This document shows positions 1 through 8,135 of a DNA stretch of 64,000 nucleotides, one piece after another. The number at the start of each line of letters is the position of its first letter. Position 1 is the stretch's first letter. The notes beneath the pieces are model-generated. The model was not told the origin of the DNA, made no database searches, and saw only the letters and a program-made list of their open reading frames with translations. This DNA is from SIG78 sp045585955 (lineage in GTDB: Bacteria; Verrucomicrobiota; Lentisphaeria; Victivallales; Victivallaceae). The position numbers were made by a program, and so were the translations under genes. The DNA lies in the NCBI GenBank assembly GCA_045585955.1, contig JAZMZK010000069.1:1-64000 (forward strand). The letters are read 5' to 3'.

Positions 1-22
1 TCTCTTTTATATAAAATAAATT

Positions 23-58
23 GGAATTGCTTTTATTACTTGTAATAAAAGCAATTCC
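23..58. repeat. 17-bp perfect inverted repeat (hairpin)
   Basis: Arms 23-39 and 42-58 are exact reverse complements around a 2-nt centre. It lies downstream of the minus-strand pseudopilin gene and could end its transcript, but no clean T-run follows on either strand. Termination is therefore an inference. Confidence 0.6.
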
Positions 59-83
59 GGTGAAAGTTTTTGGAAAATGGGGT

Positions 84-124
84 GTGGGGAAGAGAACCTT
101 TTTTCAAAAAGGTTTCTTCCCCAC
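84..124. repeat. Long near-perfect hairpin, terminator or REP-like
   Basis: Arms of about 19 nt (84-103 and 106-124) begin GTGGGGAAG and end CTTCCCCAC, with one internal mismatch and an A/T-rich centre. It sits 25 nt past the stop of the minus-strand pseudopilin gene. It may be its terminator or a copy of a dispersed intergenic palindrome. The sequence alone does not decide which. Confidence 0.55.
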
Positions 125-148
125 AAAACAGTTTTGCAACACCCCCCC

Positions 149-1021
149 TTATTTCGGCCAGGTCTGGCTGTAACGGCCGGTCGCCATACCGGCACAGAAT
201 ATGACATTGGCGTTTTTGGCTTTGCCATTGGGGTAGAAGTCGCTCTTCTGGTGGGTTTCGGCGTGACCGTCGTAGTAAGAAATGTTTATCTGCCCCTGAC
301 CGGTGTAGCTCATTGCCGAAGTTCCGGCTTTGGATTCGACTCCGGTACCGTGGCGGAATCCCATATAGCTTGCCTCTTTGATGTTGGGCGTGCTGAAATA
401 CCGCAAATCCATCAAGGTTATGGCTTTACTTGCATCGGTCAAAGCACTTTCGTGCTGCATCTTGGGGAACCCTGCCGCTCCGCCGCTGGCAAAGGAAAAA
501 CCGCCCAGATAAGAGTTGGCTCCGTAATTGCCGTAAGCAAAAAATCCATCTTTGTAAGCCCCCCACGGATGGGGTTCTGAAGGACATTTGAACATGACAA
601 AATGTTTTTCACCTGCTCTGGAAGCCAATTTTACACTTTTATTATCCGGGTAAAGGACATTGCGGATGGGGCTGATAAAATATGTACCGTTGTAATCCCG
701 GGCTGGCCGGATCCAGCCGTCGTACTCCCCGGCGTAAAGTTTATAGGCAAAAGTCAGCTGTTTGAGGTTGGCAAGGCATCCGGTGGAACGGGCACTCTCC
801 CGTGCAGCCGAAAGAGCGGGCAGCAGCATCGCCGCCAGAATGGCAATTATCGCGATAACTACGAGAAGTTCGATTAAGGTGAAGCTGTACAGCTTCACCT
901 GTCTATAGACAGGTGAATACCCATCTTCTTTGCCATAAACACGATTACAGCAGAGATGTGATCTTTTTACCAGCAGTTCGATAAGAGTGAAATTTTTGAC
1001 TTCAGGATGATAATTTTTCAT
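149..1021 (-). CDS. Type II pseudopilin with duplicated N-terminal signal
   Basis: A 290-residue protein of the prepilin-type N-terminal cleavage/methylation family. The ATG at 1021 is chosen because GGAG lies about 9 nt upstream. The start is followed by a short basic leader and FTLIELLV (Phe11). Then comes a 28-residue insert (KRSHLCCNRVYG...), and a second FTLIELLV (Phe47) that runs into the usual hydrophobic helix VIAIIAILAAMLLPALSAAR. The remainder is a secreted globular domain containing SYYDGHAE, a degenerate version of the C-terminal H-X9-DG signature. Residues before the two possible cleavage sites are Asn and Ser, not the usual Gly. Such proteins are exported and may assemble into pseudopili or sit in the membrane. 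The role here is unknown. Confidence 0.85.
   Translation of the reverse strand: MKNYHPEVKNFTLIELLVKRSHLCCNRVYGKEDGYSPVYRQVKLYSFTLIELLVVIAIIAILAAMLLPALSAARESARSTGCLANLKQLTFAYKLYAGEYDGWIRPARDYNGTYFISPIRNVLYPDNKSVKLASRAGEKHFVMFKCPSEPHPWGAYKDGFFAYGNYGANSYLGGFSFASGGAAGFPKMQHESALTDASKAITLMDLRYFSTPNIKEASYMGFRHGTGVESKAGTSAMSYTGQGQINISYYDGHAETHQKSDFYPNGKAKNANVIFCAGMATGRYSQTWPK
877..917. repeat. Two overlapping 24-nt perfect palindromes inside a coding region
   Basis: Positions 877-900 and 894-917 are each perfect 24-nt palindromes that share 894-900. They lie within the in-frame insert that separates the two FTLIELLV copies of the pseudopilin gene. The copies (968-991 and 860-883, minus strand) match at about 19 of 24 bases. 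The insert plus one copy is 108 bp, so the reading frame is kept. Confidence 0.85.
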
Positions 1022-1057
1022 AAGCTTGATTTCTCCACGATTCTTTGTTACAAGATG

Positions 1058-1086
1058 AGTATAATATACTTTTGAGAAAAAATCAA
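1058..1086 (-). promoter_or_regulatory. Sigma70-type promoter for the pseudopilin gene
   Basis: On the minus strand TTGATT (1086-1081) and TATACT (1063-1058) are separated by 17 bp, about 37 bp upstream of the ATG at 1021. The elements and spacing fit a housekeeping promoter. The call is a motif match only. Confidence 0.5.
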
Positions 1087-1335
1087 GCCCCGGCTGCAAT
1101 TATTTTGTATTTTTTTTTCAAAATCGTGAATAGGTGTAAAATTACAGCTGCCAGATACTTCCGTTTTTATACACTGCGGGCAGTACGGATTGGCAGAAAG
1201 CGGTACAGAGATCTACTGTAAAAGATCGTCGTCAAGCTGTTGGCTGGCTTTACGCCGGAGGAAACATGCATGGCGGAGTCCGTTTGCTGCCGCCCGGTAA
1301 GCAGGAGGCAGCTGCTGAAGTTATGGTGTAACAAT
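1087..1335. other. Intergenic stretch without recognised features
   Basis: Between the pseudopilin promoter and the terminator of the neighbouring operon I see no supported gene. A short plus-strand open frame starting near 1240 has no good ribosome-binding site or recognisable protein. Confidence 0.5.
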
Positions 1336-1377
1336 AAAGATACTTTGAAAGATATCCCGGTCTTTCAAAGTATCTTT
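1336..1377. terminator. Terminator hairpin of the oxidoreductase operon
   Basis: A 17-bp perfect stem (1336-1352 with 1361-1377) with an 8-nt loop lies just beyond the stop of the minus-strand oxidoreductase gene. T-rich tracts flank it on both strands, so it may act in both directions. Confidence 0.75.
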
Positions 1378-1396
1378 TTATTATTGTTCTTTTATT

Positions 1397-2494
1397 TTAC
1401 ACAAACAGACCGTCTTCGCTTACGGGCTGCATGGGGGCGGGTTGTTCGCAGGTGGTTTCCAGCATGATCTTTCTGCCCTCTTTGCTGGATTTTTCAAACG
1501 AAAGCATGATTTCCAATACATGCATGGAAAGTTCTCCGCTGACCCGGGTTTTGCGCCCGGTCAGGATGCCTTCGATCATATCCGCCACCCCGATACTCCG
1601 GGCATCGGTGTTGTAATCAAAGGCGCTGGGCACTTCCTGCCAATTTTCGTAACCCGGCCGGAACACTTTCACAAAGCCGCCGAAAAAGTTGGGGTTGTGC
1701 ATATTGATCGAACCTTTGGTGCCGTACAGCTCAATGTAGGGGTGAGTGCCCCGCCACACATCGTAGCTGGCTATGACCGTGATCTGGGCACCGCCGGCAA
1801 ATTCAATAATGCCGCTCTGGAAGGTGGGCACTTCCACCGGAAAGATGTGAGGAACCGTTTCCGGGCCGCCCACCCGGCTTTCCGAACCTTTAGTTACCGA
1901 AGCGGTGACTGCTACGGCAGGCCCCAGCACATTCACTAACTGGGTGATAAAGTAAGGTGCATAATCCAGCATGGGCCCGGCACCTTTTTTATAAAACGCC
2001 GCTGCGTGGGGCCATTTTTCCGGGCCGCGGCTGGTGAACATGGCGGTTCCGGCAAAGACTTTACCGATCCAATTGTCGTCAACAAGTTTGCGGACAGTTT
2101 GGGGCCCGCCGCCCAGGAAGGTATCCGGAGCGGCAGCGATCTGCAGATTTTTGCTCTTTGCCAACGCCATAAGTTCTTTGGCTTCTTCCATGGTGCCGCA
2201 AAGGGGCTTTTCGCTGTAAACATGTTTGCCGCATTCCAAGGCACGCTTGCTTACGGCGTAATGCGCCTGCTGGGGAGTGAGGTTCAGGATCAATTCCACC
2301 TCGCTGTCAGTGTAAATATCTTCCACATTCTTTACGGGGATATTGTATTCTGCACCCTGTTTGGCTGCCGCCTTTTCATTCAAATCGCCGCAGCAGATGA
2401 TATCCATTTGCTTGAAGCGCTGGGCGGCTTTGAAATACCAGTCGGAGATCATGCCGCAGCCGATGACCCCGATTTTCATAGATGTTTTGCTCAT
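1397..2494 (-). CDS. Gfo/Idh/MocA family NAD(P)-dependent oxidoreductase
   Basis: A 365-residue oxidoreductase of the size usual for the family. The N-terminal Rossmann fold has IGVIGCGMIS at residues 8-17, and the conserved SEKPL motif places the catalytic-site Lys at about 96. The C-terminal alpha/beta domain carries the substrate site. The family oxidises or reduces sugars, inositols and related polyols with NAD(P). It is the last gene of a three-gene operon and its start overlaps the stop of the ceramidase-like gene by 4 bp (ATGA), which suggests translational coupling. No signal peptide is seen, so it should act in the cytoplasm. The exact substrate cannot be read from the sequence. Confidence 0.9.
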   Translation of the reverse strand: MSKTSMKIGVIGCGMISDWYFKAAQRFKQMDIICCGDLNEKAAAKQGAEYNIPVKNVEDIYTDSEVELILNLTPQQAHYAVSKRALECGKHVYSEKPLCGTMEEAKELMALAKSKNLQIAAAPDTFLGGGPQTVRKLVDDNWIGKVFAGTAMFTSRGPEKWPHAAAFYKKGAGPMLDYAPYFITQLVNVLGPAVAVTASVTKGSESRVGGPETVPHIFPVEVPTFQSGIIEFAGGAQITVIASYDVWRGTHPYIELYGTKGSINMHNPNFFGGFVKVFRPGYENWQEVPSAFDYNTDARSIGVADMIEGILTGRKTRVSGELSMHVLEIMLSFEKSSKEGRKIMLETTCEQPAPMQPVSEDGLFV

Positions 2495-3807
2495 AACGAT
2501 TTTTCCATTTCCAGAAGTTTACCGGTGATGAACTTGACAATGGTCTTCTGAAATTTCGGACGGTGCAGTCCGGGGCCGAACCACACTTCGTAGAAACCGA
2601 AAGCTCCGAAGTCATCGCAGTCAAAAATTGTCGGATACATTTCAAACATTTCCTGCGTCGGGTAGTAACCCGCATCGCCGTTGGCAACGGAAACTGCCAC
2701 CGGAAAGGCATTGACTGATTTTTCGCGCAACTCTTCGCCCACGGCAAGGAAGGGTTCGCCGGGGATGGCAAAGAAGCTCAAACCACCCATTTTGAGTACC
2801 TGCAAGTCGCGGATGACCCGGAAGTCGTGTCCGCGCTCTTTCAAAACCGCCATTTCGATCATACGGTCGTGGATGAACTGCGTAAGGTGGGCAAATTCCG
2901 GATTGCGGTCTTTGCGGGCGAGCAGTTCGTCGGCAATCTTGCGGTATTCACCGGCATCCACCGGTTCGGTGGGGAACTCAAATGCCTTCAAATCGGCGCG
3001 GATGTCGCTGAGATCAATTTCTTCGCATTTATCCAGATCGCTCTGCAAATCGTTGACATAGCTTTCGCCGATCCATTCCAGATTCAGATGGCGTTCTTCG
3101 GGCTTGGGGTGAGTCCAGATAACATTTACATCACCGGCAGTGCCGTACATAAAAATCGGAATTTCCGCCATAAAGCGTTCTTTGATAAGCCGGTTGGCTT
3201 CGCCCATCCAGTCTGCCGAGGCGTAACGCTGTCTGCCGAAAACCACACCATGCATAGCGTGGTTATGCACCAGAGCTTTCACTGAACCGTCGGGACGGAC
3301 AAACTTGATAAAGCGGATTTCCGGATCGGTATGCTGATCTTTGCCCAGCGTGCGGCGTTTACCCAGCTGTTTGCGGATGGCAGCTTTGCCGGTAAAGGCA
3401 CGCACTTCTTCTTCGGAATTGATCGCATCGCGCACACTCTTTTTGACGGTGCGCTGCCAGTTGGCATAAAATTCTGCACTCACATCGCCGTAGCCTACGT
3501 CGCAGCTGGATATGCACGCGCCGGAGTGGGTGTGCGTACCCATAAACATAATGGATTCCGGGTAGAGTGCGAATTCTTCGGCAAGCTCCATACGCATTTT
3601 ACGGCATGGAAGCTGACCGGAACTGATGATGTCGCTGACCACAATGACATTGCGGCGGCTGCCGTTGTTGACGGTCAGCACGCGGCAGTAAAGATCATCG
3701 CGTACGCCGATATTGCGGCGGCCCAGGAAAGGTCCATAACCGCCCAGCTCGGCAAAAAGGGGTACTTCCAGAATATTTTCGGCAGCGCCGACTGTTACCT
3801 GACTCAT
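2491..3807 (-). CDS. Neutral/alkaline non-lysosomal ceramidase-like hydrolase
   Basis: A 438-residue protein resembling the N-terminal catalytic domain of neutral ceramidases (PF04734-like). It has the GTHTHSG motif (His92 and His94) and a later VHNHAMHG motif, both expected to bind a catalytic metal. The protein is much shorter than true ceramidases and lacks a signal peptide, so a cytoplasmic hydrolase acting on another amide or ester is more likely than ceramide cleavage. It sits between an aminotransferase and a Gfo/Idh oxidoreductase with 4-bp overlaps at both ends, which implies a shared pathway on an amino-sugar-like compound (inference). Confidence 0.75.
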   Translation of the reverse strand: MSQVTVGAAENILEVPLFAELGGYGPFLGRRNIGVRDDLYCRVLTVNNGSRRNVIVVSDIISSGQLPCRKMRMELAEEFALYPESIMFMGTHTHSGACISSCDVGYGDVSAEFYANWQRTVKKSVRDAINSEEEVRAFTGKAAIRKQLGKRRTLGKDQHTDPEIRFIKFVRPDGSVKALVHNHAMHGVVFGRQRYASADWMGEANRLIKERFMAEIPIFMYGTAGDVNVIWTHPKPEERHLNLEWIGESYVNDLQSDLDKCEEIDLSDIRADLKAFEFPTEPVDAGEYRKIADELLARKDRNPEFAHLTQFIHDRMIEMAVLKERGHDFRVIRDLQVLKMGGLSFFAIPGEPFLAVGEELREKSVNAFPVAVSVANGDAGYYPTQEMFEMYPTIFDCDDFGAFGFYEVWFGPGLHRPKFQKTIVKFITGKLLEMEKSL

Positions 3808-5018
3808 TTGCCATACTCCTGCATAACTTTACGGAAACATTCCACAAGTTTTTCGCACATGCTGCGTTCGCCATCCACCCAGCGGATGTCGGCAAGCATG
3901 ATCTTGTTGTAGATGATGTCTTCCACAACCTTGCTGCTTTCCACCCGGTAGCGGTCGGGCGACACCTGGAACAGGCGCTGTTTGAAGGTGGGCTGACCCC
4001 AACCGGCAAAGACTTCGATAGCTCCTTCGGCATTGACCGCCGCCAGCACATCGTCACGGGTCTTACCATCTTTGAGCATAGCCGGATCAACGGTTATACC
4101 AAATACATAGTACTGCTGACGGGTGGCACAGCGGCCGGGTTTCTGGGTGGCAATGCCGGGGATCTTATTGAGTTCAGTATGCAGATAATCGGCATTGGCG
4201 GCACGGCGGTCGCTGTCGGCATCCAAACGGGCAAGCTGATCGGCAAGGATCACCGCCTGAAATTCAGTGGCACGGTAGTTGCGGCAATCCAGATCCACCG
4301 GCGGCAGCACCGCCGCCTGACCCCGCCTGGCACCCAGCTGATAGCCGATGTGGGAGAATCTGCCGATGCGGTCAAAAAGTTCTTCATTGTCCGTGATACA
4401 TTCGCCGCCTTCGCCGCCGGTCATGATCTTGCTCTGCTGGAAGCTGAAAGAGCCGATGTCGCCAAACGAACCCAGACCTTTGCCGTTCCACATGCCGCCG
4501 TGAGCGTGGGCGCAATCTTCCACAACCTTGATGTCGTGCTTTTTGGCAATGGCAACGATTTTTTCGATATCCGCCATAGAACCAAACAAATGCACCGGGA
4601 TCACCGCCTTGGTGCGGGGGGTGATTGCCGCTTCAAACGCCGCCGGATCCATACAGAATGTATCCGCTTCGCCATCGACAAATACCGGAGTGGCACCCAC
4701 ATACAACGGAGCCATGCCCGTAGCCATCCAAGTCCAGCTGGGCACGATGACTTCGTCGCCGGGGCCTACGCCCAGAGCCTTGAGGCTGGCTTCCAGCGTA
4801 ACGGTGCCGTTGACCATAAATGTACCGTATTTTGCACCATGATATTTGGCAAAATCTTCGGCGAACTTCAGCTCGTTGGCGCCGTAAAAGCTCCACTTGT
4901 GGCTCATGTAAACTTCCACAAGTTTGCCCGCAACTTCGGGGTAGACGGGGGGCCATACATCAAATTTCACGGGTTCGGCAAAGACTTTGCTGCCGCCATC
5001 AATAGCAAGTTTACTCAT
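3804..5018 (-). CDS. DegT/DnrJ/EryC1/StrS family PLP aminotransferase
   Basis: A 404-residue fold-type I PLP enzyme of the sugar aminotransferase family. The acidic residue that contacts PLP is Asp168 (VVEDCAHAHG) and the Schiff-base lysine is Lys197 in SFQQSKIMTGGEGG. The family transfers an amino group from glutamate or glutamine to keto-sugars or keto-cyclitols. It is the first gene of the operon that continues with the ceramidase-like and Gfo/Idh genes. An AGGAG ribosome-binding site lies just upstream of the ATG at 5018. Substrate is unknown. Pairing of DegT with Gfo/Idh proteins is common in amino-sugar or cyclitol metabolism. Confidence 0.9.
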   Translation of the reverse strand: MSKLAIDGGSKVFAEPVKFDVWPPVYPEVAGKLVEVYMSHKWSFYGANELKFAEDFAKYHGAKYGTFMVNGTVTLEASLKALGVGPGDEVIVPSWTWMATGMAPLYVGATPVFVDGEADTFCMDPAAFEAAITPRTKAVIPVHLFGSMADIEKIVAIAKKHDIKVVEDCAHAHGGMWNGKGLGSFGDIGSFSFQQSKIMTGGEGGECITDNEELFDRIGRFSHIGYQLGARRGQAAVLPPVDLDCRNYRATEFQAVILADQLARLDADSDRRAANADYLHTELNKIPGIATQKPGRCATRQQYYVFGITVDPAMLKDGKTRDDVLAAVNAEGAIEVFAGWGQPTFKQRLFQVSPDRYRVESSKVVEDIIYNKIMLADIRWVDGERSMCEKLVECFRKVMQEYGK

Positions 5019-5063
5019 AGCATTTCTCCTTTTTTGAGATGTAAAAAATCATGTCTGGAAGAA

Positions 5064-5091
5064 AATATACACAAAAACCGACTTTTTTCAA
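5064..5091 (-). promoter_or_regulatory. Candidate promoter of the DegT operon
   Basis: On the minus strand TTGAAA (5091-5086) and TATATT (5069-5064) stand 16 bp apart, about 45 bp upstream of the DegT start. The area is very A/T-rich, so a chance match cannot be excluded. Confidence 0.4.
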
Positions 5092-5184
5092 TATATAAAT
5101 CTGTATAAAAATATATAAAAAGCGACATTTGTGAAAAATATACAACTTATCACTCTGACAGTGCCGGAACTGTCCGGGGATTTG

Positions 5185-6057
5185 TTACAATCCCAGCAGG
5201 CGGCAGAAGCTTTTCAGATCGGGTTTTAATTTGAACGCTTTCCGGGCGTGCATTTTTGCTTCAGTAAAGCGTTTTTCTTTGCGTGCTTCGCGGCAGAGTT
5301 TGCTGTTGAGTACTGCGAGGCGGTTTTTTATTTCCTGCGCATATTGAGTCTGTACTCCGGGATTTTCTGCGAGGAACTTTTCCAGCACATTCAATACAGT
5401 CAGCTGTTTGGCGTAATTGATATTGGAGATATTGCCGTCGTGCCGCCGCCGCAGAAAAACCGGCTCCTGCACTGCGTAAAAATTGCATTGCAGCGATAAT
5501 TTCAGATAAAAGGCATAATCTGCCGCCACCTGTCTTATGTTGCCGAAGCCGTCGTTTTTCAGAAAAAGTTCGCGTGGAATCAATGTGGCGGTGCTGTTGA
5601 CCAGTATGTGACCGATCAGACTGCCGGTGATATTGCCGGAGGGATAGATAGCACTTTTCCGCTTGGTCGGGAGTTCATTGCCCGCTGAATCAATGGTAAT
5701 ATAAGTACCGTAACTGCAAGCATTTTTTTCTTTATCTTTCAGTATATTGTACAATCTTTCCACTGCATCGGGCAGAAAGAGGTCGTCGGAATCATTGAAC
5801 ACGATATATTCGCCCTGTGCCAGTTGCGCCGCATGATTTTTGGCCGCCGCATCCCCCGCATTGGCTTGATAAACATATTTTACCTGGGGATAGCACTCTT
5901 TGACCATCTCGCCGGTACCGTCGCTTGAGCCGTCGTCAACTACGATGATTTCGCAGTTGGGGTAGGTTTGCGCCAAAAGCGAATCCAGCGAGAGTTTCAG
6001 ATAATCTTTGCGGTTGTAGGCTGATACACCAATGGAAATAAGCGGCAAATCATTCAT
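5185..6057 (-). CDS. Family 2 glycosyltransferase
   Basis: A 290-residue GT-A fold glycosyltransferase. The start at 6057 is chosen because MNDLPLISIGVSAYNR begins the family domain and GGGGAA lies upstream inside the end of holA. A longer in-frame reading would run deep into holA. VVDDGSSDGTG is the nucleotide-sugar binding region and FNDSDD is the DXD-like metal site. It starts 2 nt after the holA stop, so it is the last gene of the rarA-holA operon. Sugar donor and acceptor are unknown. Surface polysaccharide or protein glycosylation is likely. Confidence 0.85.
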   Translation of the reverse strand: MNDLPLISIGVSAYNRKDYLKLSLDSLLAQTYPNCEIIVVDDGSSDGTGEMVKECYPQVKYVYQANAGDAAAKNHAAQLAQGEYIVFNDSDDLFLPDAVERLYNILKDKEKNACSYGTYITIDSAGNELPTKRKSAIYPSGNITGSLIGHILVNSTATLIPRELFLKNDGFGNIRQVAADYAFYLKLSLQCNFYAVQEPVFLRRRHDGNISNINYAKQLTVLNVLEKFLAENPGVQTQYAQEIKNRLAVLNSKLCREARKEKRFTEAKMHARKAFKLKPDLKSFCRLLGL

Positions 6058-6059
6058 AT

Positions 6060-7163
6060 TCAGCAATTCCCCAAATCTATCACCAGTTTTTCCAGTGTAA
6101 GCAGTGCATCGCTGCCCGAAACCATTTTCCGTTGAGCTTCCACGATCAGATCCAACGCCTTTGCCAGCGATTTTGAGTTCCAGCGGGCGGCGCTTTCGCA
6201 CAGCTTATACGCCCGGTAGGGGTGATAGCTCAAAAGTTTGTTTTTGGGAAAACGCTCTTTATATGAGCTGTCCAGCTGGCTGAAAAAGTTGGGCCCGAAG
6301 TGTTTGGGGACATTCAGCTCCTGCATGTAGCTTTTGGTCTGTACTATATCGGTAAAGGCTCCGGCGGCGCTCCACAATAAACTCAACTCCTGATTGCCGG
6401 AACTTTTCTCTTTTTTCAGTGTCCGCAATATGGGCGTCAGCAGTGCCAACGCTCCGGCGGTGTTGCGTTCACTCAATGCCGAACCCAGCTCCCAGCTGAC
6501 GGCGGCGGCATCGAAGGTCACGACTTCCCGGCAATCATCTAAAGTTATGACTTTTTCATCGGCGGTGTAGCAGTAGAGTTTTTCCAGCTCGTTGCTGCGC
6601 AGTGCTGAATCGCTGCCGGTGGCGGCGGCAAGGTATTCGGCGGCATCGGGCGTGATTTTATACCCGGCGGCTTTTGCCTGCTGGCTGATGGAGCCTACCT
6701 GCTGACGGACAAAGTCTTTGGCTTTCTGATCCGGCAGATTCAGCAGCTCAAGTTCCACATTTTCACTGTTTTTCAGGAGTTTGGCAAGGGATTTTCTGCC
6801 ATCAAGTCCGCTGCCGTCCACCAGTAAACGGATGCCTTCAATGGGTTCGGGCTTGACCACCTCTTCGGCAAAACGGTTCATCAATGCTTCTCCGGCTTTG
6901 GTGCTGCGGCTGTCGCTCATGACTTTGAAGCCGTTCCAATGGCGGAGCCAGACGGTTTTGCCGTCGCCGAAAAATGGGGGAGTTTTGGCAGAAGCTAAAA
7001 ATTCATTCAAGCTATCTTCAACCGCAACGGTTTCGTCGTCGCCCCGGATTATTTCCAAATCAGCGGAAGTGTCAAACTCGGGACCCAGCCATTCGGTTAT
7101 CAGGGCATTGGCACGGGATTTGACTGCCGCATCATCGCTGCCGGATATTACATAAAGCTGCAT
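6060..7163 (-). CDS. holA: DNA polymerase III subunit delta
   Basis: A 367-residue protein matching HolA, the clamp-loader subunit that opens the beta clamp. The N-terminal part (MQLYVISGSDD...) is the degenerate AAA+ fold without a Walker A motif, as expected for delta. The C-terminal collar region holds a conserved LLSYHPYRAYKLCESA-type helix. Length is normal. It lies between rnhC (6 nt upstream) and the glycosyltransferase (2 nt downstream). Confidence 0.85.
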   Translation of the reverse strand: MQLYVISGSDDAAVKSRANALITEWLGPEFDTSADLEIIRGDDETVAVEDSLNEFLASAKTPPFFGDGKTVWLRHWNGFKVMSDSRSTKAGEALMNRFAEEVVKPEPIEGIRLLVDGSGLDGRKSLAKLLKNSENVELELLNLPDQKAKDFVRQQVGSISQQAKAAGYKITPDAAEYLAAATGSDSALRSNELEKLYCYTADEKVITLDDCREVVTFDAAAVSWELGSALSERNTAGALALLTPILRTLKKEKSSGNQELSLLWSAAGAFTDIVQTKSYMQELNVPKHFGPNFFSQLDSSYKERFPKNKLLSYHPYRAYKLCESAARWNSKSLAKALDLIVEAQRKMVSGSDALLTLEKLVIDLGNC

Positions 7164-7169
7164 AAAATG

Positions 7170-8135
7170 TTATCTCCCCTGCCACGGAATTTTTTCCGGC
7201 TCCGGCAAACCCATTGCCCGATACCAGGTGCGGAAGTGGGTCTTGCTGATTTTCTGCAAAAGTTCCGGATCTCTGGCGGCGATTTCATTCGCCATAGCTT
7301 GCACATTATTTCCGGCACCACGGGGGAGTTCCACGCCGCAGCTTTCCGAAAGTTTTGCCATTATGCGGATAAAGCCATCCCGGGCAAGAATACTTGCGGC
7401 GGCTACTGCCACATCGCTTTCAGCCTTGGTTTCCTGCTCCAGTTTGATCATTCTGCCCCGGGTCTGCAATGCGTTGCGGATCAACGATTCATTGCCGAAT
7501 TTATCCGAAAGCATCCGGGGGCACTCCGGAACTCTTTCCAGAAGTTCTTCAATAACTTTGGCGTGACCCCATGCCAGCAGCCGGTTCAGATTCCCAAAGT
7601 TGCCGTAAAGCCGGTTGTAGGCTTCGGGGCCCACCGTGACCACGGCGAATTTGCCGGGGGCGATGCTGCGGATCTTTTGAGCGATCTCGGTGATTTTCTT
7701 ATCGGACTTGATAAGTTTGCTGTCGCAGACTCCGGCGGCGGCGAGCTTGGCGCCGATCTCTTCATCGGTGTAGACCCCGGCAACCACCAGCGGCCCGAAA
7801 AAATCACCTTTGCCGCTTTCGTCGATCCCACCGTGGGGGGTAATGGGTTCGCACTTAAGCACCGCTGCCGGTTCAGCGTAGCCGAAGCCGGTAGTGTGCA
7901 GCACTTCCGGCTCCAGAAAGTACAATACAAAGTCAGCTGTGGAGGCACCCTGAACGGTCAGTTTGCCGCTTTTATACGCCGCCACATTGATCTTGTTGCC
8001 CGCGGCTTTCCAATGCCCATAAGCGAGATCCGAAAATTGCCAGCCGTGTTCCCGGCAGTAATTTTCTATTTGCATACGCTGCTGGTCGTTGACCGAGCAG
8101 ACATAGTTTTTGGGCATGGATTTTTCGTCAGCCAT
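7170..8135 (-). CDS. rnhC: Ribonuclease HIII
   Basis: A 321-residue RNase HIII, which removes RNA from RNA/DNA hybrids. The N-terminal TBP-like substrate-binding domain (about residues 1-95) is followed by the catalytic domain starting at GIDESGKGDFFGPLVVAG, which supplies the first Asp and Glu of the active site. The extended N-terminus and the ESGKGD form separate it from RNase HII. The ATG shares one base with the prfB stop (TGATG), so translation is probably coupled. Confidence 0.9.
   Translation of the reverse strand: MADEKSMPKNYVCSVNDQQRMQIENYCREHGWQFSDLAYGHWKAAGNKINVAAYKSGKLTVQGASTADFVLYFLEPEVLHTTGFGYAEPAAVLKCEPITPHGGIDESGKGDFFGPLVVAGVYTDEEIGAKLAAAGVCDSKLIKSDKKITEIAQKIRSIAPGKFAVVTVGPEAYNRLYGNFGNLNRLLAWGHAKVIEELLERVPECPRMLSDKFGNESLIRNALQTRGRMIKLEQETKAESDVAVAAASILARDGFIRIMAKLSESCGVELPRGAGNNVQAMANEIAARDPELLQKISKTHFRTWYRAMGLPEPEKIPWQGR

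Noticed and set aside
1240..1467. 75-codon plus-strand gene
   Set aside because: It runs through the terminator hairpin and into the antisense of the oxidoreductase, with no ribosome-binding site.
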